Shown here piece after piece: positions 27,728-37,594 of a stretch of DNA of 64,000 bases. The DNA is from Mesorhizobium sp. M9A.F.Ca.ET.002.03.1.2. Its GTDB lineage: Bacteria > Pseudomonadota > Alphaproteobacteria > Rhizobiales > Rhizobiaceae. The position numbers and the translations under genes were made by a program. Under the pieces are notes generated by a model. It ran no database searches. It was not told where the DNA came from and saw nothing but the letters and a program-made list of their open reading frames with translations. Position 1 is the first letter of the stretch, and each line of letters starts with the position of its first letter. The stretch lies in contig NZ_CP034443.1 in the NCBI RefSeq assembly GCF_003952365.1, positions 3,465,001 to 3,529,000 on the forward strand. The letters are read 5' to 3'.

Positions 27728-28509
27728 TGGGCATTTTTCATTTTCCAAAAAGCTATATGGGCACCTTATGTGTCTTGTTCGCTTCAATCACGGTGTCTGC
27801 CTGCACGAGCACCTCCTCGACGACACCGTCCTCGCCGGCTTCGGTCGATGCGCTGCAACTGACTTCGGCGTCGGCGCCGCTTTCAGGCGGCGGCGCTCTG
27901 CGCGTCGTGAAGGATCTGCCGGCACCGCAGAACACGCAGGATGGCAGCGAGCAGCCTTTGTCTCCGAACGATGTGCTCGAGGTAAGTGTGTTCCAGGTCG
28001 ACAATCTGAACAGAACCGTTCAAGTCGACGCCGGCGGGCAGATTTCGCTCCCACTTATCGGAACCGTCACCGCGGCGGGAAAGACCGTGCGTCAACTGGA
28101 GCAGGAAATCGAAACGACTTACGGCGCCAACTATCTGCAGTCGCCCGACGTGTCGGTCTACGTCAAGGAATCGATCGGACAGCGCATTACCGTCGACGGC
28201 GAAGTCGTTAGGGCCGGTATCTTTCCGGTGTCGAGCAATTCTTCTCTCATTGATGCGATCGCCCTTGCTGGCGGGTTCAATGCGGTTGGCGACGCGGGAA
28301 AAGTCTTTGTCTACCGCAATGTCGGCCAAAATACTCTGGTAGCTAATTACAATGTGGAGCAGATTCGTGCCGGCAAGAGTCGCAATCCGCGCATCTATGG
28401 CGGCGACAAGATTGTCGTCTTCGCCTCGAAATCGAAAATTGCCATGAACAACCTCAAGGACGCCCTTGGCGTCGCCTCGAGTGCAGCCCGAATTGCGGTG
28501 ATTCCGTGA
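27724..28509 (+). CDS. Polysaccharide export lipoprotein (Wza/ExoF family)
   Basis: A 261-residue outer-membrane export protein. A lipoprotein signal ends in TVSAC with the lipidated Cys at residue 27, followed by a Ser/Thr-rich linker. The poly-export domain begins LSPNDVLEVSVFQVDNLNRTVQVD, and an SLBB domain follows: ITVDGEVVRAGIFPVSSNSSLIDAIALAGGF. Such proteins form the ring through which the polymer leaves the cell, with the autokinase at the inner membrane. It is coupled (ATGA) to the phosphatase gene and 58 bases before the kinase gene. Confidence 0.92.
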   Translation: MMGIFHFPKSYMGTLCVLFASITVSACTSTSSTTPSSPASVDALQLTSASAPLSGGGALRVVKDLPAPQNTQDGSEQPLSPNDVLEVSVFQVDNLNRTVQVDAGGQISLPLIGTVTAAGKTVRQLEQEIETTYGANYLQSPDVSVYVKESIGQRITVDGEVVRAGIFPVSSNSSLIDAIALAGGFNAVGDAGKVFVYRNVGQNTLVANYNVEQIRAGKSRNPRIYGGDKIVVFASKSKIAMNNLKDALGVASSAARIAVIP

Positions 28510-28567
28510 ATATAACCATAGCTCGCCAGAATTCAGGACATAGACAAACCTAGGATTACCTCGCACC

Positions 28568-30946
28568 ATGCTCGATCGTAACAGACAGCATCAAATTGCA
28601 GGCCCAGGACATGGCCAAGCCTTGTCTCCCGACCTGTATTATGACGGTGCGCAAAACTACAGCTCATACGGTCGCGATTACACGGAGCAGGACGAGGGCT
28701 TCAATCCCCTCAGACTGCTGTTTTACGTTGTCCAGTATCGGTGGCTGATCGTCATGATGGCAGCAGCCGGGCTGGTTGCCGGCGTCGTTGTCAGCATGAT
28801 GCAGACGCCAAAATATCAGGCCACAGCGCAATTGGAAGTGTTGGTTCCTTCGGCCAAGGTCTTCCAGGACATTGAGGTGGTTTCTGAAAGCAGCGACTTG
28901 CGGGCCTTTCAAACCGCCCGTGAAAAGCTCAAAAGCCGTGCGTTGGCGCAACGCGTGGTGTTCCAACTGGGGCTCAGCGAAAAGCCGGACTTTCTGTTTC
29001 CGACACCGAGCTTCTCGCTTAGCAATATTTTCTATCGCGCGTTCGGAATCTCCAAATCGCCTTCCATTGAAGAAAAGACCCCGGAGGAACGTGAGAGGAT
29101 TGCGATTGGCCGCATTCTGAAAGACCTCACGGTCAACCTTGTGACCAACACAAGTCTGCTGTCGATTACGTTTGCAGACCAGAAACCGAAATATGCAAGT
29201 GATATAGCCAACCAGGTCGCGCAAAGCTTTATCGACCAACGCGTCGATCAGACCAGCGAAACCTCAGACCTGGCACGGCAGTTCATCCAGGAACAGGTTT
29301 TGCAGGTAAAGCAAAAGCTTCAGAAGTCCGAAGAGGATCTGGTCGCTTATGCAAAGGACGTTGGCATCACGATCACCGGCGACGACAAATCGCTGATAGG
29401 ATCGAACATCGAGGCTCTGAACACCGCGCTCGCGACAGCGATCCAGGAGCGTCTCGATGCCGGACGGATGGTCGACCAGATAGACAAAGGTCGCGGGTCG
29501 AGCCTCGGCCCGGTCTTGGAAAGCGAAGGTTTGCAGAAGATTACCGACAAATTGGCCGATTTGACCAGCCAGTATCAGCAGAAGTTGGGCATATTGAAGC
29601 CTGGATTCCCGGAGATGCAGCAGCTTCAGGCGCAGATCAAGGAACTGCAACGGCTTTATAATAATGGCGTTTTGACCATAACTGATTCACTGCGGCAGAA
29701 ATACCAGGAGGCTCAGAACAAGGAAGCTGACCTCAGGTCCAAGCTCGCCGAGATGGAAAAGCAACAGGTTATCTTCAATGACAAGAACATCAAATACACG
29801 ATTCTGAAGCGCGAGGTTGATTCGAACAGATCGCAATATGATAACCTTATAGCCAAGCTGAATGAGGTCGGTGTCAGCTCTGAACTAAAGTCGCAAAATG
29901 CAGCAATCGTTGATTTCGCGACGCAACCTAATAGTCCTTATTCTCCGCGTCTGAGTATTAATCTTGCGATTGCTCTGGCTCTTTTCTTGGCTACGAGTGC
30001 ATCAATTATCTACATCATCGAATTGTTGAACAACACCTTTACCAATCCTGAGCAGATCGAAAAGGAGCTGGGATTGGCGATGCTCGGCATCTTGCCGCTT
30101 GTCGATGACCGGGAGCTCATGGCCAGCATCACCGACCAGAAATCAGGACTGTCCGAAGCCTACCGTTCACTTCGAACGTCGCTGCAGTTCTCTGGCGCCG
30201 AAGGCGCGCCGCGATCGCTGCTGGTGACGAGTTCGGAGCCCTCGGAAGGCAAGTCGACAACGTCGTTCAAGCTCGGGCAGGATTTTGCGGCGCTCGGCGC
30301 AAGGGTTCTCATTGTCGACGGCGATCTTCGAAAGCCGAACCTTCATCGGCTGTTTGGTCTCGACAACACGATCGGACTGAGCAATCTGCTGACGAACACC
30401 GTCCGCAAGGAGGATCTGGCGAGCATTTTCAGGGCGACGAAATATCCCAACGTGACCGTCCTGACCTCTGGAACGATCCCGCCGAACCCTGCGGACCTGC
30501 TCTCTTCGCCGAAGATGGCACTGATTGTTACCAATCTCGGCAAGCGCTTCGATCTTGTCATAATCGATGCCCCGCCGGTGGTCGGCCTTTCAGATGCGCC
30601 CATCCTCAGCCGACTTGCCGAGGGTACATTAATGGTCATCTCTACCAATCAGGTGACACGCAAGTCGGCGAAGACGGCGTTGAAGCGCATGCGCGCTGCC
30701 GGCGCGAACGTGGTCGGAGCCGCGATGTCGAAGTTTGCGGTGAACAAGTTCGATTACAACTACGCTTACAAATATATGAACTACCAGTATTACGACTACG
30801 GCACGAGTACCCCGAAAATTGAGGGCAAAGTCGATGACGGAGCAGACCAGCCGGCCTATGCAAAATCTCCGGCGTTCAGGCGTTTGGTTCGTCGCATCCG
30901 TTCTAGCGTTGGCGGCTTCGTCGATCGGGCTAAGTCGGTTTCTTGA
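28568..30946 (+). CDS. Polysaccharide co-polymerase / tyrosine autokinase (Wzc/ExoP/GumC family)
   Basis: A 792-residue inner-membrane protein. After a ~50-residue cytoplasmic start comes a first membrane helix (WLIVMMAAAGLVAGVVVSMM), a Wzz/GNVR periplasmic domain with long coiled coils (residues ~250-430) and a second helix (LSINLAIALALFLATSASII). The C-terminal BY-kinase has Walker A SEPSEGKSTT with Lys562, Walker A' VLIVDGDLRKP and DLVIIDAPPVVGLSDA. A tyrosine-rich tail (YNYAYKYMNYQYYDYG) is the expected phosphorylation cluster. It sets chain length and couples assembly to export. Its last 113 bases overlap the next gene. Confidence 0.94.
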   Translation: MLDRNRQHQIAGPGHGQALSPDLYYDGAQNYSSYGRDYTEQDEGFNPLRLLFYVVQYRWLIVMMAAAGLVAGVVVSMMQTPKYQATAQLEVLVPSAKVFQDIEVVSESSDLRAFQTAREKLKSRALAQRVVFQLGLSEKPDFLFPTPSFSLSNIFYRAFGISKSPSIEEKTPEERERIAIGRILKDLTVNLVTNTSLLSITFADQKPKYASDIANQVAQSFIDQRVDQTSETSDLARQFIQEQVLQVKQKLQKSEEDLVAYAKDVGITITGDDKSLIGSNIEALNTALATAIQERLDAGRMVDQIDKGRGSSLGPVLESEGLQKITDKLADLTSQYQQKLGILKPGFPEMQQLQAQIKELQRLYNNGVLTITDSLRQKYQEAQNKEADLRSKLAEMEKQQVIFNDKNIKYTILKREVDSNRSQYDNLIAKLNEVGVSSELKSQNAAIVDFATQPNSPYSPRLSINLAIALALFLATSASIIYIIELLNNTFTNPEQIEKELGLAMLGILPLVDDRELMASITDQKSGLSEAYRSLRTSLQFSGAEGAPRSLLVTSSEPSEGKSTTSFKLGQDFAALGARVLIVDGDLRKPNLHRLFGLDNTIGLSNLLTNTVRKEDLASIFRATKYPNVTVLTSGTIPPNPADLLSSPKMALIVTNLGKRFDLVIIDAPPVVGLSDAPILSRLAEGTLMVISTNQVTRKSAKTALKRMRAAGANVVGAAMSKFAVNKFDYNYAYKYMNYQYYDYGTSTPKIEGKVDDGADQPAYAKSPAFRRLVRRIRSSVGGFVDRAKSVS

Positions 30947-32093
30947 AACCGAGACGCCAGCCGTTTCCCTCGCGCTGGATCCGCTGAACGTCAATGCCTT
31001 GATAAGCGAAATCACTGACGACCTGAACGACGCAAGCAACACTCCTGATCTTGATGCATTGCTCGCCAAGGCCGAGGGCGCGCTTCGCTTTGATGTGGCC
31101 GATGCACGTCTCTACAGCCTGATTGGCGAAATCAAATACCGGCAGGGCGAAAAGGACCAAGCCTATGAGGTCTTCGATCAAGCTCGAAAATTATCCAAGA
31201 CCGAAATCCACGCGCTCCAGAGGTCCATTGGCCACTCGATCGAGATAGGCGATCTGTCAAAGGCTGTCGGCGAGATCGATGTATTGCTGCGACGATGGCC
31301 GGGACAATTTCCAACTGTCGCCGAGGGGCTGCCGACAATCCTCTCGAGTCCCGATGGATATCAGGCTGTGCTGGCAGCCATAAAGGCGGAGGCGCCCTGG
31401 AGAGCCAGTCTGTTCGTGGCTCTCGGCAAAACTCCCGAGGGGCTTGATTTCGCAAATCGGCTGCTGCTCGATTTAACCGGATCAAGCGCGCCACCAAACT
31501 CGAGCGAATTGTCGTATGTGATCCACGGTTACATTCGCCAGAAGGAATATGACCAAGCGTATCGGTTGTTTCTTTTCAGCCTATCTGATGAAGAACGGAA
31601 ACTGGGTGGGTATATTTTCAATGGTACCTTTGAACCGGTCCCCAGCGGTAAGCCTTTCGACTGGCAAATCCGCGATCAGTCGGGACTGGAAGTTACCTTT
31701 GCAACATCCCAGGATGCGGTCGAAGGAGAGGGTGGGGCGACGATCCGCTTCTTCAATACGCCGGTCAAGAACGCTGCTCTCCAGCAGTATATTGAACTGC
31801 CTCCTGGCTCGTATAGAATTTCTCTGATCGCCTCCGCAAGGAACCTGAAGCTTCCAAAGGAACTGTTCTGGTCGATCAGATGCATGGGCCCAGCGGGCGA
31901 AATAGCGCGGTTCGACATTCCGGAGGGTACATACAATCGTCAGGCCATGAGCCGGGATTTTTCGGTTGGGTCGGCTGGGTGCCCCATGCAACTGTTGAAG
32001 CTGGAGACTGCCGCCATTGCTGAGAGCTGGCGCTTTCGATATGTCGGTACGTTGATAATGCACAAATTGAACATCGAGAGACTTTCATCTTGA
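30834..32093 (+). CDS. Hypothetical membrane-anchored repeat protein in polysaccharide cluster
   Basis: About 419 residues if ATG 30834 is used (GAGGG 8 bases upstream); ATG 30858 is an alternative. An N-terminal anchor (WFVASVLALAASSIGLSRFL) is followed by a helical, TPR-like region (residues ~35-260: LYSLIGEIKYRQGEKDQAYEV and similar) and a beta-rich C-terminal part (YIFNGTFEPVPSGKPFDWQI, QYIELPPGSYRISL) resembling a carbohydrate-binding module. Topology places the bulk in the periplasm. It is probably an assembly or export factor; no known family can be named with confidence. Confidence 0.65.
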   Translation: MTEQTSRPMQNLRRSGVWFVASVLALAASSIGLSRFLETETPAVSLALDPLNVNALISEITDDLNDASNTPDLDALLAKAEGALRFDVADARLYSLIGEIKYRQGEKDQAYEVFDQARKLSKTEIHALQRSIGHSIEIGDLSKAVGEIDVLLRRWPGQFPTVAEGLPTILSSPDGYQAVLAAIKAEAPWRASLFVALGKTPEGLDFANRLLLDLTGSSAPPNSSELSYVIHGYIRQKEYDQAYRLFLFSLSDEERKLGGYIFNGTFEPVPSGKPFDWQIRDQSGLEVTFATSQDAVEGEGGATIRFFNTPVKNAALQQYIELPPGSYRISLIASARNLKLPKELFWSIRCMGPAGEIARFDIPEGTYNRQAMSRDFSVGSAGCPMQLLKLETAAIAESWRFRYVGTLIMHKLNIERLSS

Positions 32094-33409
32094 GCGATCG
32101 GCCCTCGGAATGGGACAAATACCTCCTGGGATCGGTTCTTTTTTTAGCGCTGCTGATCGGCGGAGGGACTGCAAGCGGCCTCTATACGGACACGCTGATT
32201 GAGGTCGCGGCAATCATCTCGGCCGCGGCTGTCTTTTCACAGACATCCGGCCAGGGAATCCCTCGTTCTGTTCTGTGGCTGCTCATCTTCGCTGTGGCAT
32301 TGGTGATTTTGCAAATCGTCCCACTGCCTGCTGCCATATTCAGCGGATTGCGACCGGAACTGTTGCTCCCAGATCCTTGGCTGGTTGGAGAAACCCGGCT
32401 TCGTTTCGTCAGTGTCGGAGTTGGGCGGACGATCGAATGCCTGTTGTATCTGGTGGCCTCAGCAGCGTTTTTCCTGAGCGTGCTGCGTTTGCGCACTGAG
32501 CAGGTCCAAGCGCTTTTGCCGTTCTTTTTTATGGGCGTTGTCTGCAATGGTTTGGCGGGGGCGATTCAATATTCGCTCTCTGACGACATCGCCATAGAGG
32601 GATTGTTGCCTTTTACGATCAATGCCGGGCTTTTTGCCAACCAGAATCATTTTGCGGCTTTGCTTTTTGTTTCTATTCCCTTCGTCGTTTATTACGGCCT
32701 GTTCCGCGGATACCTTTTGTCTGGATCGCTCGGACTGGTTGCGCTTTTGCTGCTGCTTTTGGCCGCCGGTTCGCGTGCCGGTGTTCTGATTGGCTTGGCG
32801 ATTACCGTACTATCCGTTGTCTTTCTTTCAGCGCGTTCCAGGGCGAGTGGATTGAGCATTCTGGCGATTTTCATAGGGCTTTCGGTTTACACGATAGGCG
32901 CATGGACGAAGATCGATGCCGAGGCGGTTGATCCGGATTTCGGGCGAGGAGAATTTGCTCGTACCACTATTGAGGGAATCAAAGAAAATTTGGCGACTGG
33001 CGTCGGATTTGGGAATTTTCAAAGGGCCTATCAGATATACGAAAAGGAGGAGATGATTTTTGCGCAATACGTTAACCACGCTCACAATGATTATCTAGAA
33101 TTAGCCTTCGAGGGGGGGATTATTGCAGTCTTTCTGATGGTGCTTTATTTCATATTGCTTTTTACGGCACTTGCCAGAGTTCGCCGAGATCCGCTTCAGA
33201 AGGCAGCTTTTCTGTCGGTGTCTTTTCTTCTCATCCATTCACTGGTCGATTATCCGTTGCGGACCGAAGCGCTTGCAATGACGTTTGCCTATATGAACGC
33301 CATTATCTTTCACAAAGGATTTGCTGCCCGTTTGGCCCAGAAGAACGAATTGATCGAGGTCGACCACAACGGTGGCAAGCTGTTTGTTCCCATCGAAACT
33401 TCGTCGTAG
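32090..33409 (+). CDS. O-antigen ligase/polymerase family protein (Wzy_C)
   Basis: A 439-residue protein with about 12 hydrophobic segments. The start is TTG 32090, whose TGA overlap (TTGA) links it to the previous gene. The conserved loop TGVGFGNFQRAYQIYEKEE, then NHAHNDYLELAFEGGI is the Wzy_C/WaaL signature. It would polymerise or ligate the repeat unit in the periplasm, beside the Wzc-like protein. It is GC-richer than the other Wzy-like gene at 15837, so the two are not recent duplicates. Confidence 0.87.
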   Translation: MSDRPSEWDKYLLGSVLFLALLIGGGTASGLYTDTLIEVAAIISAAAVFSQTSGQGIPRSVLWLLIFAVALVILQIVPLPAAIFSGLRPELLLPDPWLVGETRLRFVSVGVGRTIECLLYLVASAAFFLSVLRLRTEQVQALLPFFFMGVVCNGLAGAIQYSLSDDIAIEGLLPFTINAGLFANQNHFAALLFVSIPFVVYYGLFRGYLLSGSLGLVALLLLLLAAGSRAGVLIGLAITVLSVVFLSARSRASGLSILAIFIGLSVYTIGAWTKIDAEAVDPDFGRGEFARTTIEGIKENLATGVGFGNFQRAYQIYEKEEMIFAQYVNHAHNDYLELAFEGGIIAVFLMVLYFILLFTALARVRRDPLQKAAFLSVSFLLIHSLVDYPLRTEALAMTFAYMNAIIFHKGFAARLAQKNELIEVDHNGGKLFVPIETSS

Positions 33410-33480
33410 TAGCAGGCTGGGCACTGCGGCCGACATTTGCGGCATCCTAAAAGTCGGAGGGCACTTGAGCTCTTCGGCGC

Positions 33481-33609
33481 GAAACCTTCGACAGCGGCCT
33501 CGCCAGGACGGTCGACTGGTATTTTCAAAACGAGTGGTGGTGGGGGCCGATTCGCCGCGAGCGCTACGCCGGTGAGCGGCTGGGCGAAGCGCGGAAGGGA
33601 GCTACGTGA
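33481..33609 (+). pseudogene. rfbB: 3' remnant of dTDP-glucose 4,6-dehydratase
   Basis: This frame reads ETFDSGLARTVDWYFQNEWW, then WGPIRRERYAGERLG, and stops at 33607-33609. That is the C-terminal end of RfbB/RmlB. A stop lies just upstream in the frame (33466-33468), and no start or Rossmann-fold portion is present nearby, so only about 43 codons survive. It implies that a rhamnose-pathway gene once lay here. The rest of 33410-33938 shows no intact gene apart from a palindrome at 33796. Confidence 0.75.
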
Positions 33610-33795
33610 AGCCTGTCGTCACCGGGTGCGAGAACCGATAGCAACGGGTATAAGCGGTTGCCGGGCGTCTTTCTTGACCTGGGCAGTATTTTCCTGACGT
33701 TCGCAATGCCATTAGCTCGTTGAGCAGGAATTTCCGGGTTCTGGTTCCTGCGTGGAAAATTCATTCCCGAACCACTCTGGGGCAGGCCTGTCTTG

Positions 33796-33812
33796 CATTG
33801 TTATAAACAATG
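33796..33812. promoter_or_regulatory. Perfect palindrome upstream of cysD
   Basis: CATTGTT-ATA-AACAATG is a perfect 7+3+7 inverted repeat, 126 bases before the cysD ATG, in an AT-rich patch. It contains a T-N11-A pair as in LysR-type operators. It may bind a regulator such as a CysB/Cbl-like protein. Assignment is by position and symmetry only. Confidence 0.4.
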
Positions 33813-33938
33813 GCGATCTGCTAGAACGCCTGCACGAAAATAAGATTGTCCAGACGTGAAGCTTGAACCGGGCGGCTGAAAATTGCGCCTGATGCATCGA
33901 TCCAAGATCTGGATGGCACGAGAGAACGCTCACAGTCC

Positions 33939-34844
33939 ATGAACATCGCGCTTACGCACCTTCAGCGGCTCGAGGCCGAATCCATCCATATTTTTCGCGA
34001 GGTAGCAGCTGCCTTCGCCAAGCCGGTCATGCTTTATTCAGTCGGCAAGGATTCCTCCGTGCTTATGCACCTTGCGATGAAGGCGTTTTATCCCGCCAAG
34101 CCGCCCTTTCCCTTTCTCCACGTCGACACGACCTGGAAATTTCGCGAGATGATCGCCTTTCGCGATCAGATGGCACAAAAGCTCGGCTTTGATCTCCTGG
34201 TCCATGTCAACGGGGATGGTGTACGCGACAACATCAATCCCTTCGATCATGGCTCGAACACCCACACGCATGTGATGAAGACCGTGGCGCTGCGGCAGGC
34301 GCTCGACAAATACGGCTTCGATGCAGCCTTCGGCGGGGCGCGGCGTGACGAGGAGAAGTCGCGTGCCAAGGAGCGGATATTCTCCTTCCGCAACGCCCAG
34401 CACACCTGGGATCCGAAGAACCAGCGGCCGGAGATGTGGAAGATATTCAATACCCGCATCGCGACCGGTGAATCGATCCGCGTCTTTCCGTTGTCGAACT
34501 GGACCGAGCTCGATATCTGGCAGTACATTCTCCAGGAAGACATCCCGATCGTGCCGCTCTATTTCGCCAAGGAACGACCGGTCGTCGAACGCGACGGCAT
34601 GCTCATTTTGAGGGATGACGACCGTATGGAATTGCGCCCGGGCGAGACGGTGGAGAACCGGCTGGTGCGCTTCCGAACCCTTGGCTGCTATCCGCTGACC
34701 GGCGCGATCGAATCGGACGCCGATACGCTGGAGGCCATTGTCGGCGAAATGCTCACGGCGCGCACCTCTGAACGGCAGGGCCGCCTGATCGATCGTGACG
34801 AAGCCGGCTCGATGGAAAAGAAGAAGCGCGAAGGGTACTTTTGA
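33939..34844 (+). CDS. cysD: Sulfate adenylyltransferase subunit 2
   Basis: A 301-residue PP-loop enzyme. The motif [12 protein letters not shown] (residues 33-44), [30 protein letters not shown] and [20 protein letters not shown] are the CysD hallmarks. With CysN it makes APS from sulfate and ATP in the cytoplasm. Its stop TGA overlaps the TTG/ATG start area of cysNC, so the two are co-translated. Length and motifs are intact. Confidence 0.96.
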   Translation: MNIALTHLQRLEAESIHIFREVAAAFAKPVMLYSVGKDSSVLMHLAMKAFYPAKPPFPFLHVDTTWKFREMIAFRDQMAQKLGFDLLVHVNGDGVRDNINPFDHGSNTHTHVMKTVALRQALDKYGFDAAFGGARRDEEKSRAKERIFSFRNAQHTWDPKNQRPEMWKIFNTRIATGESIRVFPLSNWTELDIWQYILQEDIPIVPLYFAKERPVVERDGMLILRDDDRMELRPGETVENRLVRFRTLGCYPLTGAIESDADTLEAIVGEMLTARTSERQGRLIDRDEAGSMEKKKREGYF

Positions 34845-34846
34845 GC

Positions 34847-36784
34847 ATGCGCCACATCATGGCCAAGAGCCTCGCCTCCACCGACGGCATTCGTGACTAT
34901 CTGGCGGTGCAGGAACAAAAGTCGCTGCTGCGCTTCCTGACCTGCGGTTCCGTGGACGACGGCAAGTCGACGCTGATCGGGCGCCTGCTTTCAGATACCA
35001 AGCAGATTTTCGAGGATCAGCTTGCCGCGCTCGAGCGAGATTCGCGCAAGCACGGGACGACAGGCGACGACGTCGATTTCGCGCTGTTGGTCGATGGCCT
35101 CGAAGCCGAGCGCGAGCAGGGCATCACCATCGATGTCGCCTATCGCTTTTTCGCCACGCCGAAACGCAAATTCATCGTTGCCGACACGCCCGGTCACGAA
35201 CAATACACGCGCAACATGGCAACCGGCGCGTCGACAGCCGATTTGGCTATCGTGCTGATCGACGCCCGGCAGGGCGTGCTGCGCCAGACAAGGCGCCACT
35301 CGATCATCGCCTCGCTGCTGGGCATCCGGCACATCGTCCTGGCCGTCAACAAGATCGATCTCGTCGGCTTCGACAAGGCCGTGTTCGACCGGATCATCGA
35401 GGACTATCGGCAATTCTCGCACAAGCTCGGTTTCGAGACGATCGTGCCCATCCCTATGTCTGCCCGTTACGGCGACAACGTTACCAGCCGCTCGGACAAG
35501 ACAGAATGGTATTCCGGCCCGACGCTGATCGAACATCTGGAAACCGTGTCGGTCGATGAAGCCGTTGTCGAATTGCCGTTCCGTTTTCCGGTGCAGTATG
35601 TGAACCGCCCCAATCTCGACTTTCGCGGTTTTGCCGGCACGATTGCGTCCGGTTCGGTCTCACCAGGCGACGAGGTCGTTGTCGCCAAATCCGGCAAGGC
35701 CTCTCATGTCAGGCGCATCGTCTCGCATGGCGGCGACCTGAGCCAAGCGGTGGCAGGCCAGGCCATCACCCTTGTTCTCGACGACGAGGTCGAGGTTTCG
35801 CGCGGCAACATGCTGGTGTCGCCGTCGGCGCGGCCGCAGGTCGCCGACCAGTTCGCCGCCAACATCGTCTGGTTCAACGAGCATGCGCTGCTGCCGGGCC
35901 GCTCCTACATCCTGCGAACCGAGACCGATCAGACCAGCGCCACTGTCACCGACTTGAAATACCGCGTCAACGTCAACGACTTCGCCCATGAGGCGGCCAA
36001 GTCGCTCGAAATGAACGAGGTCGGCATTTGCAACATCTCGACGCGGGCGCCGATCGCCTTCGATACTTTCGCCGAGAACCGCACGACCGGTGCCTTCATC
36101 CTGATCGACCGGATCACCAACGCGACGGTCGGCGCTGGCATGATCCTGCATTCGCTGCGCCGCGCCGAGAACATCCACTGGCAATCGCTCGATGTCGGCA
36201 AGCACGGCCGCGCCGATATGAAGAACCAGCGGCCCGCCGTGTTCTGGTTCACCGGGCTCTCGGGCTCCGGCAAATCGACCATCGCCAACCTTTTCGAGAA
36301 GAAGCTGTTCGCCACCGGCCGCCATACCTACATCCTGGATGGTGATAACGTCCGCCATGGCCTCAATCGCGATCTTGGCTTTACCGACGCCGACCGCGTT
36401 GAAAATATTCGCCGCGTGGCCGAAGTTGCGCGCTTGATGGCCGATGCCGGGCTGATCGTCATCGTTTCTTTCATTTCGCCCTTCAGCGCCGAGCGGCGCA
36501 TGGCGAGGGAATTGATGGCCGACGGTGAATTCATCGAGGTGTTTGTCGACACACCCTTTGAGGAATGCGCCAGACGCGATCCGAAGGGCCTCTATGCGCG
36601 GGCGTTGAACGGCGAGATCAAGAATTTCACCGGCGTCGATTCACCGTATGAAACCCCGGAAAAACCCGAGATCCATCTCAAGACGCTCGGCAAGTCTGCC
36701 GAGGAGATGGTGGAGGCCCTGGAACTCTGGCTGAATGAGCGCGACATTGCCGAAAACCAATACGATAGCGGCGGCGGCATCTGA
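34847..36784 (+). CDS. cysNC: Bifunctional sulfate adenylyltransferase subunit 1 / APS kinase
   Basis: About 645 residues; ATG 34847 is used, though TTG 34841 overlaps the cysD stop. The N-terminal GTPase has GSVDDGKST (residues 34-42), [20 protein letters not shown] and VNKID. The C-terminal APS kinase has its own P-loop GLSGSGKST (residues 470-478), [11 protein letters not shown] and [10 protein letters not shown]. The fused form makes PAPS from APS and is the NodQ-type layout of rhizobia. PAPS feeds sulfotransferases or sulfite production. No sulfotransferase gene is visible in the window. Confidence 0.95.
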   Translation: MRHIMAKSLASTDGIRDYLAVQEQKSLLRFLTCGSVDDGKSTLIGRLLSDTKQIFEDQLAALERDSRKHGTTGDDVDFALLVDGLEAEREQGITIDVAYRFFATPKRKFIVADTPGHEQYTRNMATGASTADLAIVLIDARQGVLRQTRRHSIIASLLGIRHIVLAVNKIDLVGFDKAVFDRIIEDYRQFSHKLGFETIVPIPMSARYGDNVTSRSDKTEWYSGPTLIEHLETVSVDEAVVELPFRFPVQYVNRPNLDFRGFAGTIASGSVSPGDEVVVAKSGKASHVRRIVSHGGDLSQAVAGQAITLVLDDEVEVSRGNMLVSPSARPQVADQFAANIVWFNEHALLPGRSYILRTETDQTSATVTDLKYRVNVNDFAHEAAKSLEMNEVGICNISTRAPIAFDTFAENRTTGAFILIDRITNATVGAGMILHSLRRAENIHWQSLDVGKHGRADMKNQRPAVFWFTGLSGSGKSTIANLFEKKLFATGRHTYILDGDNVRHGLNRDLGFTDADRVENIRRVAEVARLMADAGLIVIVSFISPFSAERRMARELMADGEFIEVFVDTPFEECARRDPKGLYARALNGEIKNFTGVDSPYETPEKPEIHLKTLGKSAEEMVEALELWLNERDIAENQYDSGGGI

Positions 36785-37583
36785 CGACGAAGTGATGCTC
36801 GGCGTGTTCGAGCGCCTCGCCCTGGCGGCGGGGCGCGAGGTGATGCGCGTTTTCGAAGCCGGCTGCGCGGTCGATCAGAAATCAGACAGTTCGCCGGTGA
36901 CCGAGGCCGATCGCGAGAGCGAAAAAATCATCCTCGCCGGGCTGCGCGCAGCCTACCCCGATATTCCTTGCGTGGCCGAGGAAGAGGCGTCGGCCGGCAT
37001 CGTTCTGCCTGACCTCGGCGACGCCTTCTTTTTGGTGGATCCGCTCGACGGTACCAAGGAATTCGTCAACCGCAGGACCGACTTCACTGTCAACATTGCG
37101 CTCGTTCGCCGCGGCGTGCCGGAGGTCGGTGTTGTCTTCGCGCCATGCACCGGCCGCTTCTTTTCCGGCCGGCCGGGCAGGGCGGAAGCAATCGAAGTCA
37201 GCGGCGACTACCAGATCGTCGGCCGCCGGCCGATTTCGGCCAGGGCGGGTGTGGCGCCACTGACCATCGTCGCCAGCCGGTCCCACAATACGCCCGAGAC
37301 CGATGCCTATATCCGCACGGCGGGTGCTGCCGAGATCGTCTCGGTCGGCTCGTCGCTGAAATTCTGTCTTGTCGCCGGCGCCGAGGCCGACGTCTATCCG
37401 CGCTTCGGCCGCACCATGGAGTGGGATACCGCGGCCGGCGATGCGGTGCTGCGCGCAGCCGGCGGCATGACGCGCATGCTCGACGGCCAGCCGCTGGCCT
37501 ACGGCAAGCGCAACCAGAGCGATGACGAGGACTTCGCCAATCCGCATTTCATCGCCAGCGGCAAAATAGCCGGGCCCACCTGA
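36735..37583 (+). CDS. cysQ: 3'(2'),5'-bisphosphate nucleotidase CysQ
   Basis: A 282-residue inositol-monophosphatase-fold enzyme that hydrolyses PAP (or PAPS), relieving inhibition of sulfotransferases. Metal-binding motifs are [16 protein letters not shown] and EWDTAAGDA, all present. ATG 36735 overlaps cysNC by 50 bases; ATG 36795 would remove the overlap and about 20 non-conserved residues, so the true start is open. Order cysD-cysNC-cysQ is a functional set. Confidence 0.92.
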   Translation: MSATLPKTNTIAAAASDDEVMLGVFERLALAAGREVMRVFEAGCAVDQKSDSSPVTEADRESEKIILAGLRAAYPDIPCVAEEEASAGIVLPDLGDAFFLVDPLDGTKEFVNRRTDFTVNIALVRRGVPEVGVVFAPCTGRFFSGRPGRAEAIEVSGDYQIVGRRPISARAGVAPLTIVASRSHNTPETDAYIRTAGAAEIVSVGSSLKFCLVAGAEADVYPRFGRTMEWDTAAGDAVLRAAGGMTRMLDGQPLAYGKRNQSDDEDFANPHFIASGKIAGPT

Positions 37584-37594
37584 CGATTATTGCG

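Noticed and set aside
33610..33790. Possible rfbD remnant after the rfbB fragment
   Set aside because: Only weak similarity (VVTG-like start) could be seen; not enough to call.
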